A stretch of DNA of 13,900 nucleotides from GCA-003244245 sp039924425 (GCA_039924425.1 JBDTAX010000010.1:1-13900); one strand, 5' to 3'. Shown: positions 6,238 to 12,661, numbered from the stretch's first letter. Program-made: numbers and translations. Notes: generated by a model not told the origin, from the sequence alone.

Positions 6238-7068
6238 CTGATTCCGGCCCCCCAGGCCGGACCCCATTGAGGCCCGCGCATCGGGTTGCCGGTGAGCGCC
6301 GCGCCACCCGCTGATTCCGGCCCCCCAGGCCGGACCCCATTGAGGCATCATGTGGCCGGGGGCGAGCTGCATGCCCAGCCGACTGATTCCGGCCCCCCAG
6401 GCCGGACCTCATTGAGGCGCCATCACGGTAGCTGCCGAGGAACGCGACGCGTGCGGCCTGATTCCGCCCCCCAGGCCGGACCCCATTGAGGCGCCCCGAA
6501 GTTGACGGCGGAGACGTCACCGCAGTGCACTGATTCCGGCCCACCAGGCCGGACCCCATTGAGGCGACCCGATCGACGTGATCCTGTGGCCGGGGATGGC
6601 GCCCTGATTCCGGCCCCCAGGCCGGACCCCATTGAGGCAAGTTGGTGGCGCTGCTCCACGTGCCAACCGGTGTGGTTCTGATTCCGCCCCCAGGGCCGGA
6701 CCCCATTGAGGCGGAAGGTCGGACAGCGCGGGGGTAGGGCAGCCTGAGCGTCTGATTCCGGCCCTCAGGCCGGACCCCATTGAGGCACGGTGGCCGCCGA
6801 CCACAGCTTGTGCATCCGGGACTCTGATTCCGGCTTCCCAGGCCGGACCCCGTTGAGGTTAGATCCACGCTGAGGTGTCCGTGGTTCTGTTCGGGTGCTG
6901 ATTCTGGCCTACCGGGCCGGACCCCGTTGAGGTCCGAGTGGTGTTCCGCGGAACACCACTCGGGTGCAAATCGGATGCCGGTCCCCACGGGGGACCTCGT
7001 TGGGGCGACGAGCCTGAGATCGCGGCGAGCCGCTGATTCCGGCATCCAAGGCCGGACTCCGTTGAGGC
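6238..7068 (+). CRISPR. Type I-G CRISPR array, 12 repeats and 11 spacers
   Basis: Repeats lie at 6238, 6311, 6383, 6458, 6530, 6604, 6678, 6752, 6824, 6898, 6972 and 7033. The unit is 36 bases (35 in the fourth, sixth, seventh, eighth and eleventh). It begins CTGATTCC and ends CCCCATTGAGGC. TCCGGCC and GGCCGGA form a 7-bp stem with a 5-base loop, and ATTGAGGC would be the 8-base crRNA 5' handle after Cas6-type cleavage. Spacers are 37, 36, 39, 37, 38, 39, 39, 37, 38, 38 and 26 bases. The array runs away from the leader in the + direction. Repeats 1 and 2 are identical; repeats 9 to 12 have GTTG in place of ATTG, and repeat 11 is strongly diverged. I found no spacer matching elsewhere in the window by eye. 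Confidence 0.97.
6934..6963. repeat. Perfect 30-bp palindrome forming most of spacer 10
   Basis: The arm CCGAGTGGTGTTCCG is followed directly by its exact reverse complement, with CCGCGG at the centre. It begins at the first base after repeat 10 and fills 30 of the 38 spacer bases. It may be a terminator-like hairpin, a protein-binding site, or a dispersed chromosomal palindrome. Confidence 0.95.
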
Positions 7069-7092
7069 GGTCTGTCCGGTGGTTGGCGCTGT

Positions 7093-7127
7093 GGTGGGCA
7101 CGCTGCCGCAGCGGCAGCGTGCCCACC
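7093..7127 (+). terminator. Strong hairpin closing the CRISPR array
   Basis: GGTGGGCACGCTGCCG (7093-7108) and its exact complement (7112-7127) form a 16-bp perfect stem with loop CAG, 24 bases after the last repeat. There is no T-tract, which fits the T-tail-free terminators common in actinomycetes. It probably ends the pre-crRNA; it could also serve the converging DUF397 transcript. Confidence 0.7.
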
Positions 7128-7392
7128 CACCCAGCAGTGAACCGCATTCCCTGGGTGGCTCAAGCCGGCACTGTGGGTATCACCTTGCACCCACCTTGGC
7201 ATGACGCGGTGGCAGACCAGACGTACGCGCTCAGGGGCCGGGCGGGGAATCGCCCGTACCCTTGGGAGCGGAACTGGACACGGCGCTGACCGTGTTGTCG
7301 AGGTTCAGCACACTCCGGTGTGTGTCCCGATCAGCCACCGGGCGTGGATGTCAGGACAGTTCCGTGGCGTCCGGGTCGTGTGCTGGAATTGA
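7128..7392. other. Gene-free stretch between array terminator and DUF397 gene
   Basis: With the hairpin before it this makes about 320 bases without a gene. I see no convincing coding region, tRNA or further CRISPR repeat. A small stem, CACAC-tccg-GTGTG, near 7310-7323 lies about 70 bases beyond the DUF397 stop and could help end that minus-strand transcript. Confidence 0.5.
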
Positions 7393-7572
7393 TCAGTCGA
7401 ACTCGCCGGACTTTACCCCGGTGGTGAATGCGGACCACTGTGCCGCGGTGAACGTCAGGGCCGGGCCGGTCGGGTTCTTGGAGTCCCGCACAGCGTGGTG
7501 CGCGTCGAGCTCGGCCATCTCGACGCAGTTGCCGTCGTCGCTGCTGTAACTACTCGTGCGCCAGGTCATCAT
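7393..7572 (-). CDS. DUF397 family small protein
   Basis: This 59-residue protein (58 if the second ATG is used) begins MMTWRTSSYSSDDGNCVEMA and continues with HHAVRDSKNPTGPALTFTAAQW and TGVKSGEFD. The WRxSSYS start, NCVE, VRDSK and FTxxxW elements are the signature of DUF397. These proteins occur in actinobacteria next to XRE/DUF5753 regulators and are thought to antagonise or partner them, with links to development and antibiotic control. The start ATG (7572-7570) overlaps the TGA of the upstream XRE gene as ATGA, so the two are translationally coupled; AAGGGA precedes it at a suitable distance. The exact biochemical role is not established. Confidence 0.9.
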   Translation of the reverse strand: MMTWRTSSYSSDDGNCVEMAELDAHHAVRDSKNPTGPALTFTAAQWSAFTTGVKSGEFD

Positions 7573-8423
7573 CGGTCCCTTCTTTCGATCATGTTGTCGA
7601 TCAATTTAGCTGTGTCGTCGCTGCTCAGCGCCGTTTGCGCGAGTTCTTCGAATATCTCGGCGTAGCGGGCCACCTCCGAGGGGGCTTCGACGTACAGCGC
7701 CTCGCCGTACAGCTCCAGGTAGACGGTGTTCATCGGTTCCTGGGGAAATCGCAGCGCGGTGAAGGCGCCCCGCATGCCCCGGTGCGCACCCGCCGAGAAC
7801 GGTGTCACCTGCACGGTGACGTTCGGCAGTGTGGAGATTTTGGCGAGATGTGCCAGCTGGGCGTGCATCACCTCGGGGCCACCCACCTCGCGGCGCAGGG
7901 CGGCCTCATCGATGAGGGCTCGCACGGTGAGCGGGTCATCATCGGTCAGCCGCTGCTGGCGGTCCGCGCGGAGTTGCGCGAGCCGCTGGATTTCCTCGGC
8001 CGTGCGCGTCGGGTTGAGGGCAGCGCCGAGCGCTTCGGTGTAGGCCCGAGCTTGCAGCAGGCCAGGCACGAACAACGGCTCCCAGGTCCACACCTCGGCC
8101 GCCGCGGTCTCCATGCCGATGTAGTCGCGAAACCAGCGGGGCACTGTCTTACCGTAGCTGACGAACCACCCGCGCTGCGCTCCCTCCCGGCACAGCGTGA
8201 GCAGGTAGTCGGCGTGCGGTGAGCCCACCTCGTAGAGCTGGAAATAGGAACGAAGGTGCGACACGGTGACCCGCCGCTTGCCCGACTCCATCCGGGACAC
8301 CGCAGTGGAGTCAATGCCCAGCCAGTCGCCGGCGTCCTCCTGGGTTTTGCCGACCAGCTCGCGCAGCCGCCGCAGCTCCATGCCGAGCTGTCGGCGCCGC
8401 ACCGTGGGGCTGGAGCCGGCCAT
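7569..8423 (-). CDS. XRE-family transcriptional regulator with DUF5753 domain
   Basis: This encodes a 284-residue regulator. ATG 8423 (MAGSSPTVRRRQLG) is chosen because GGAGG lies just upstream and the helix-turn-helix region begins there; a longer frame from 8522 would add 33 residues through the promoter region. The helix-turn-helix is at about residues 10-65, with TQEDAGDWLGI and STAVSRMESGKRRV as the classic XRE helices. The DUF5753 domain fills roughly residues 95-275 (WTWEPLFVPGLLQARAYT, RADRQQRL, VTPFSAGAHRGMRGAFTALRF, PMNTVYLEL). DUF5753 regulators pair with DUF397 proteins and generally control nearby genes. It is followed by an overlapping DUF397 gene and faces a divergent two-gene unit, so it likely regulates the shared intergenic region. 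Confidence 0.92.
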   Translation of the reverse strand: MAGSSPTVRRRQLGMELRRLRELVGKTQEDAGDWLGIDSTAVSRMESGKRRVTVSHLRSYFQLYEVGSPHADYLLTLCREGAQRGWFVSYGKTVPRWFRDYIGMETAAAEVWTWEPLFVPGLLQARAYTEALGAALNPTRTAEEIQRLAQLRADRQQRLTDDDPLTVRALIDEAALRREVGGPEVMHAQLAHLAKISTLPNVTVQVTPFSAGAHRGMRGAFTALRFPQEPMNTVYLELYGEALYVEAPSEVARYAEIFEELAQTALSSDDTAKLIDNMIERRDR

Positions 8424-8726
8424 CGTGTCCTCCGTGAGCAGGTGGTAGCCCACAGTGTGCACCTCGGCAAACCTGCCGTTCAACAGAGGGCGAGTCAAGC
8501 AGTTGCTTATCTTCACTTGCATAAGTTAGTGTCGCTAATACAGCAGGTGCGAATACCATCTGCCCAGCGTCGCCCGGTCCGGTCCGCGCCCCCGACTGCG
8601 CCGGGCCGGGCGGCGCGACGGTGTCCGAGACCCGCACGCCGCGCGGCGCCGAGCACGCTCTCGCGGGACCGATCGGTGAGCGGACTGAACACGAGTCCGT
8701 CCCAGTCGAGAGAGGAGGCCGGAACC
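8424..8726. promoter_or_regulatory. Divergent promoter/operator region of the XRE cluster
   Basis: This 303-base gap separates the minus-strand XRE gene from the plus-strand 75-aa gene. Its only AT-rich part is about 8501-8542. That part contains CTTAT (8506-8510) mirrored by ATAAG (8521-8525), and TTAG (8526-8529) mirrored by CTAA (8535-8538). These look like operator half-sites for the XRE regulator, and TTGCAT...TACAGC (8517-8544) is a possible weak plus-strand promoter. The rest is GC-rich without visible genes. Confidence 0.4.
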
Positions 8727-8954
8727 ATGGCTGATGGGGCTACTGGGGACACGGGCGCGCCCTGCGCGAACCGCAGGGCAATCGGCGTCACGTGCGCGGT
8801 GCACAAGGGGCCGAGGGGTTTCGCGAACCTGGTGCTGGAGAAACAGGGCGACGAGATCATCTTCGATCCGCACGTCACCGGGGAGTGCGTGCTCATCCTC
8901 GACGAGGACGCCGCGGCGGTGGTCCGGGACGCGTTGATCGAGTGGCTCGGGTGA
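8727..8954 (+). CDS. Hypothetical 75-residue protein divergent from the XRE regulator
   Basis: ATG 8727 follows a good ribosome binding site (AGGAGG at 8713-8718). The product begins MADGATGDTGAPCANRRAIG and ends VVRDALIEWLG. It is small, acidic and soluble, with cysteines at 13, 23 and 54, and two beta-like segments (ANLVLEKQGDEIIFDP and GECVLILD) followed by one helix. I do not recognise a named family; similar small proteins occur beside XRE/DUF397 pairs in actinomycetes. The stop overlaps the next small gene (GTGA), so the two are co-translated. It is probably controlled by the divergent XRE protein. Confidence 0.75.
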   Translation: MADGATGDTGAPCANRRAIGVTCAVHKGPRGFANLVLEKQGDEIIFDPHVTGECVLILDEDAAAVVRDALIEWLG

Positions 8955-9061
8955 GCGGGGTGTACGTCGCCCGCTGCGGGCAGCGGCTGTTCATGGGCAC
9001 CAGCCTGCATGTCGACCCGTCCGGCTGGATGTGCCTGCCCTGCCCGCGCGCGACCGGCTAG
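8951..9061 (+). CDS. 36-residue Cys/His microprotein (possible zinc ribbon)
   Basis: GTG 8951 overlaps the stop of the 75-aa gene as GTGA. The product starts MSGVYVARCGQRLFMGTSLH and ends WMCLPCPRATG. C9, H20, C28 and C31 could bind one zinc ion, with a CxxC knuckle at the end. The tight coupling to its neighbour and the preserved Cys/His pattern argue for a real gene despite the size. I know no function for it; a DNA-, protein- or metal-binding accessory to the upstream protein is a guess. Confidence 0.6.
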   Translation: MSGVYVARCGQRLFMGTSLHVDPSGWMCLPCPRATG

Positions 9062-9073
9062 TCGAGTTCGCCG

Positions 9074-9130
9074 TTCGGAACCACATGGCTGTTGCGGGTG
9101 TCTGTCGGGCGTCATTCGGAACCGTATGGC
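9074..9130 (+). repeat. Pair of 16-base direct repeats
   Basis: TTCGGAACCACATGGC (9074-9089) recurs as TTCGGAACCGTATGGC (9115-9130), 14/16 identical and 41 bases apart, close to four helical turns. The core GTTCGGAAC is itself nearly symmetrical. Each could be a protein-binding site upstream of the transporter. Confidence 0.5.
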
Positions 9131-9222
9131 GATCGGACGCGACACGCTGCTGGTGGCGGGTGGGCAGGGGGTGTCGCGCGGCGGGGGCAGCGGTGGTGCG
9201 GGCCGGGTGCGTGGTTGCGGCC

Positions 9223-9251
9223 TACAAGTACGTGTATGTTGCAATTAATTG
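9223..9251. promoter_or_regulatory. Operator-like palindromes upstream of the MFS gene
   Basis: TACAAGTACGTGTA (9223-9236) is symmetrical except for one base pair, and CAATTAATTG (9242-9251) is a perfect palindrome. Both are AT-rich against a GC-rich background, 86-113 bases before the transporter start, where a TetR- or MarR-type repressor of an efflux pump would typically bind. No such regulator gene is adjacent. Confidence 0.4.
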
Positions 9252-9336
9252 GTGTGGCACGCGTCGATGGCTATGGAGCCTCCGGGGCCGACGTGACGGA
9301 GCCGACCTGGCTGGCCACTCGGGAAGGACCCTGTTC

Positions 9337-11259
9337 ATGACGACCACCGCGGCGGTGCCGCAGCAGCGGAGCGAGCCGGGACCCGCGTCCGGGGTGTTCA
9401 CCCACCGGCAGATCATGACGATCTTCAGCGGGCTGATGCTGGGGATCATGCTGGCGGCGCTGGACCAGACGATCGTGTCCACGGCGATCCGCACCATCGC
9501 CGATGACCTGCACGGGTTGAATCTGCAGGCCTGGGCGACCACCGCCTACCTCATCACCGCGACGATCTCTACCCCGCTGTATGGCAAGCTGTCCGACCTC
9601 TACGGGCGCAAGCCGTTCTTCCTCGCCGCCATCTCGATCTTCATCGGCGGGTCGGTGTTGTGCACGATCTCCCAGTCGATGTACGAGCTGGCCCTCTTCC
9701 GCGCCGTGCAGGGGCTGGGAGCCGGCGGGCTGATGTCGCTGGCGCTCGCGATCATCGGTGACATCGTGCCGCCGCGAGAGCGGGCCCGGTACCAGGGTTA
9801 CATCCTGGCTGTGTTCGCCACCGCGAGCGTGATCGGCCCGCTGGTGGGCGGTGCGTTCGCCGGTGCTCCGGCGATCCTGGGGATCGCCGGGTGGCGCTGG
9901 GTGTTCCTGGTCAACGTCCCGATCGCGGCGGCCGCGCTGTTCGTCGTGGCCAGGGTGCTCAACATCCCGCACACCCGCCGTGAGCACCACATCGACTGGT
10001 CGGGTGTGGTGGCACTGACCGTCGCGGTGGTGCCGGTTCTCCTGGTGGCCGAGCAAGGCCAGAGCTGGGGCTGGGACTCGATCTGGGCAATCGCCTGTTA
10101 CCTGATCGCCGCTGCCGGCCTCATCGGCTTCCTCATCGCCGAGCGAAGGATCGGCGACGATGCCTTGATCCCGCTGCGGCTGTTCCGCAACGGCGTGTTC
10201 AGCGTGACCTCGGCAGCGGGCCTGATCATTGGCATGGGCATGTTCGGCGGTTTCCTGCTGCTCCCGCAGTACCTGCAGATCGTCAAGGGAGCCTCGCCCA
10301 CCCAGTCTGGCCTGCTGCTGCTGCCTATGATGGGGGGTATCACCGTTGGTTCGCTGCTGTCCGGGCGGCTGATCTCCCGCACCGGCCGCTACAAGATCTT
10401 CCCCGTGCTGGGCACGGCGTTGATGACCGCCGCGCTGCTGTTGCTGGGCCTGCGGCTGGGGGTCGGCACCCCCCTGTGGGAGGTCGACGTCTACATGGCG
10501 CTGTTCGGCTTCGGGCTGGGCGGCTGCCTGCAGACACTGGTCATGGCGGTGCAGAACGCGGTGCCGGCCCGGGACATGGGGGTGGCGACCGCGTCGGCCA
10601 CCTTCTTCCGGCAGATGGGCGGCACCCTGGGTGTCGCGGTGTTCCTGTCGATCCTGTTCTCCACCGCCGGAAGCAAGATCTCCGATGCGTTCGGTACCAT
10701 CGCCCGCACGCCGGCATTCCGATCCGCGCTCGCTGACCCGGCCGTGCGCGCCGACCCCGCCAACAAGGTCGTCCTGCAGGCCGTCCAGGCCGGCGGGCTC
10801 AGCGGCAACGCCGGCGGCGTGCTGCAGGATTCCTCGTTCCTGCAGCACATCGACCCCCGACTGGCCCGGCCGTTCCTGGTCGGCTTCTCCAACGCGATGG
10901 ATGGGGTGTTCCTCGTCGCCGCCGGAGTGATGCTCATCTCCTTTGTACTCATGCTTTTCCTGACCGAAGTTCCACTGCGCACCCAATCCGGCATCGAAGC
11001 CCTCGCGGCCGAATTCGCCGCCGAAGCGGGTGGGGAGCTAGCGGGCGGTGAGCTCGGCCGCGGTGGACCGGACCTCGCGCTCGTTGGCGCCGACGGCCAC
11101 CAGCGTGCGGTAGCGGTTGAGCAGCCGGGGCGCGTGGAAAGCCAGCACGGCGACGAGCGCGCCGTCGGCGAAGTAGCCGGCCACGGTGCCCTTGATCACG
11201 CCGGGGTCGTGCAGCACTTCGACGGAGGTGGCCAGCTCACAGCGCCCGATCAGCTGTAG
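9337..11259 (+). CDS. MFS drug-efflux transporter, DHA2 (EmrB/QacA) family
   Basis: This 640-residue inner-membrane, proton-coupled multidrug exporter has the 14-helix DHA2 layout. ATG 9337 is chosen because GGAAGGA (9322-9328) precedes it and because the sequence upstream is non-transporter-like; the longer frame from 9031 is rejected. The first helix carries the DHA2 motif ALDQTIVSTA (D43). Motif A, GKLSDLYGRK, is at 83-92. Motif C-like GPLVGGAF follows SVIGPLV near residue 168. Further helices continue to SNAMDGVFLVAAGVMLISFVLMLFL, with a large extracellular loop before it. After the last helix comes an unusual tail of about 90 residues; residues from about 567 on are antisense to the convergent reductase gene and look like chance coding. 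Substrate is unknown. Confidence 0.92.
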   Translation: MTTTAAVPQQRSEPGPASGVFTHRQIMTIFSGLMLGIMLAALDQTIVSTAIRTIADDLHGLNLQAWATTAYLITATISTPLYGKLSDLYGRKPFFLAAISIFIGGSVLCTISQSMYELALFRAVQGLGAGGLMSLALAIIGDIVPPRERARYQGYILAVFATASVIGPLVGGAFAGAPAILGIAGWRWVFLVNVPIAAAALFVVARVLNIPHTRREHHIDWSGVVALTVAVVPVLLVAEQGQSWGWDSIWAIACYLIAAAGLIGFLIAERRIGDDALIPLRLFRNGVFSVTSAAGLIIGMGMFGGFLLLPQYLQIVKGASPTQSGLLLLPMMGGITVGSLLSGRLISRTGRYKIFPVLGTALMTAALLLLGLRLGVGTPLWEVDVYMALFGFGLGGCLQTLVMAVQNAVPARDMGVATASATFFRQMGGTLGVAVFLSILFSTAGSKISDAFGTIARTPAFRSALADPAVRADPANKVVLQAVQAGGLSGNAGGVLQDSSFLQHIDPRLARPFLVGFSNAMDGVFLVAAGVMLISFVLMLFLTEVPLRTQSGIEALAAEFAAEAGGELAGGELGRGGPDLALVGADGHQRAVAVEQPGRVESQHGDERAVGEVAGHGALDHAGVVQHFDGGGQLTAPDQL

Positions 11260-12240
11260 CGTCAGCCCGTACTGGTCGGACCAGAAGTAGGGCACGGCGT
11301 CGGCCAGGCGGGCGACCGGTCGCCCGGCGATGCGCTGCGCGACGACCGACGCCTGCTCGATGGCCGAGGTCCAGTGCTCGATGCGCGGCTGGTCGCCGAC
11401 CGTGGGGTGACGCCAGGCGGCGATGTCGCCGACCGCGTAGACGTTGCCGGTGCCCTCCACCAAGCCGGTGATGTCGCAGCGCAGCCCGCCCTCGGTGGGT
11501 ACCCCGAGCCCGGCGAGCCACCCGGTGTCCAGGACGGTGCCCACACCGACCACGCCGCAGTCGGCCCGCACGGTGCTGCCGTCGGCCAGCCGCGCGGCGA
11601 TGCCGCTGTCGCTGTCCAGGAAGCGCTCGAGCCGAGTGCCGCAGCGCACGGTGACCCCGTTGTCGGTCTGCAACTGGGCGCACAGCTGGCCCATCCGCTC
11701 GCCGAGAACCCGGGCAAAAGGCGCTGGCAGCGCCTCCAGCATGGTCACCTCAAGACCGGCTGTGCGGGCGGTGGCGGCGACTTCAGCACCGATGAAGCCG
11801 GCCCCGATCACCAGCAATGAGCGGGCTCGGGAGATCGAGTCCCGCAGCGCGCGGCACTCCTCCAGCGTGCGCAGCGTGTGCAGCTCTGGGTGGTCGGGCT
11901 GGCCGGGCAGCCGCCGGGGCCGCACCCCGGTCGCCACGACCAGCGAGTCGTAGCGGAGCAGGGTGGAGTCGTCGAGCTCGACGCTCCCGCGCTCCACGCC
12001 GACCGCGGCGACGCCCAGGTGCACCGAGACATCAAGGTCGGCCAGCGCACCGCGGTGCAGGGTGGCCCGCTCCTCGGGCCACTGCCCGGCGAGGATCTGC
12101 TTGGACAGCGGGGGCCGGTCGTAGGGCTCGTGCGGCTCGTCGCCGACCAGGCTGATCCGGCCGGAAAATCCTTCGGCGCGCAGGAACTCAATCGTGCGCA
12201 ACCCGCCCAGCCCAGCACCGACGACCACCACGTGAACCAT
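11038..12240 (-). CDS. FAD/NAD(P)-dependent ferredoxin reductase-like oxidoreductase
   Basis: This 400-residue cytoplasmic flavoprotein is of the rhodocoxin/putidaredoxin reductase type and would pass electrons from NAD(P)H to a ferredoxin, often for a cytochrome P450 or dioxygenase. Visible motifs are the FAD dinucleotide-binding GAGLGG (8-13), YDRPPLSK (40-47), VVATGVRPRR (101-110), the NAD(P)-binding GAGFIG (146-151), and the second FAD motif NVYAVGDIAAW (266-276). A reductase C-terminal domain follows (YFWSDQYGLTLQLIGR). Length is normal. It begins 28 bases after the whiD-like stop and is probably co-transcribed with it; no clear ribosome binding site is visible because a palindrome fills the gap. 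No ferredoxin or P450 gene is in the window. Its 3' end overlaps the MFS frame by 222 bases. Confidence 0.92.
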   Translation of the reverse strand: MVHVVVVGAGLGGLRTIEFLRAEGFSGRISLVGDEPHEPYDRPPLSKQILAGQWPEERATLHRGALADLDVSVHLGVAAVGVERGSVELDDSTLLRYDSLVVATGVRPRRLPGQPDHPELHTLRTLEECRALRDSISRARSLLVIGAGFIGAEVAATARTAGLEVTMLEALPAPFARVLGERMGQLCAQLQTDNGVTVRCGTRLERFLDSDSGIAARLADGSTVRADCGVVGVGTVLDTGWLAGLGVPTEGGLRCDITGLVEGTGNVYAVGDIAAWRHPTVGDQPRIEHWTSAIEQASVVAQRIAGRPVARLADAVPYFWSDQYGLTLQLIGRCELATSVEVLHDPGVIKGTVAGYFADGALVAVLAFHAPRLLNRYRTLVAVGANEREVRSTAAELTAR

Positions 12241-12243
12241 GCC

Positions 12244-12257
12244 GCAGGCTAGCCTGC
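12244..12257. repeat. 14-bp perfect palindrome between whiD-like and reductase genes
   Basis: GCAGGCTAGCCTGC lies just 3 bases before the reductase start codon, where a ribosome binding site would be expected. It could be a hairpin limiting translation of the reductase, or a protein-binding site. Confidence 0.6.
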
Positions 12258-12268
12258 CGCGCGCGTCC

Positions 12269-12565
12269 TCAGCTCACCAGCAGCTGACGCTGGTCGCTGG
12301 TCCAGAGCGCCCGGCGTTCCTCCTCAGTCAGGCCTCCCCAGACACCATACGGTTCCCGGGTGGTCAGCGCGTGGCGGCGGCACTGCTCCAGAACCGGGCA
12401 GCCCTGGCAGATCGCTTTGGCGAGCCCGGCGCGGTGAGATCGCGCTGAGCCGCGTTCGCCGTCCGGGTGGAAGAAGATGCTGCTGTTCAGCCCCTGGCAG
12501 GAGCCCTTGAGCTGCCAGTCCCACTCCTGAGCGACCGGGCGCGGAAGTCGTCGAGTGTCCGTCAT
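12269..12565 (-). CDS. whiB3/whiD-like: WhiD/WhiB3-like Wbl iron-sulfur transcription factor
   Basis: This encodes a 98-residue Wbl protein. The start at 12565 (MTDTRRLPRP) matches the start of WhiB3/WhiD homologues in position and pattern; the longer frame from 12634 would read through the promoter repeats. Four cysteines, C23, C53, C56 and C62, bind a [4Fe-4S] cluster sensitive to O2 and NO. The helix-turn motif GVWGG is at 74-78, followed by the basic-acidic TEEERRAL segment. The sequence EWDWQLKGSC and SSIFFHPDGERG is typical of the WhiB3/WhiD subgroup, which acts with the sigma factor in redox, sporulation or lipid control. The C-terminal DNA-binding tail is short. The reductase gene follows 28 bases downstream. 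Confidence 0.93.
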   Translation of the reverse strand: MTDTRRLPRPVAQEWDWQLKGSCQGLNSSIFFHPDGERGSARSHRAGLAKAICQGCPVLEQCRRHALTTREPYGVWGGLTEEERRALWTSDQRQLLVS

Positions 12566-12607
12566 CTCCAATACCGTCCTCGCTGATCGATCGGCTAAGC
12601 TGCTCGA

Positions 12608-12661
12608 TTGATACCCATCGCGTGGGGCCGGCAAACCTCGGGAAAACCTCCCGCCAAACCT
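12608..12661 (-). promoter_or_regulatory. whiD-like promoter with three AGGTTT direct repeats
   Basis: On the minus strand AGGTTT occurs at 12661-12656, 12649-12644 and 12638-12633, spaced 12 and 11 bases. The last copy runs into a possible -35 (TTTGCC, 12635-12630), with a 16-base spacer and -10 TATCAA (12613-12608), 43-48 bases from the start codon. The phased repeats suggest a regulator that binds head to tail on one face of the helix. Confidence 0.45.

Noticed and set aside
6221..7147. Long minus-strand open frame (308 codons) and several shorter frames across the CRISPR array
   Set aside because: They arise because the repeat contains no stop in that frame; the products are repetitive (NGVRPGGRNQ-type units) and follow repeat periodicity.
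7128..7392. tRNA or small RNA gene in the gap after the array
   Set aside because: No cloverleaf or conserved tRNA box could be assembled by eye.
8424..8522. 33-residue N-terminal extension of the XRE regulator
   Set aside because: It crosses the AT-rich promoter patch; ATG 8423 has a GGAGG site and fits the usual family start.
9031..9336. 102-codon N-terminal extension of the MFS transporter
   Set aside because: It has no transporter character, overlaps the 36-aa gene and the operator region, and a good ribosome binding site precedes ATG 9337.
9271..10986. 571-codon minus-strand frame opposite the transporter
   Set aside because: Composition (His/Gln/Gly/Asp-rich) is the usual antisense shadow of a membrane protein in GC-rich DNA.
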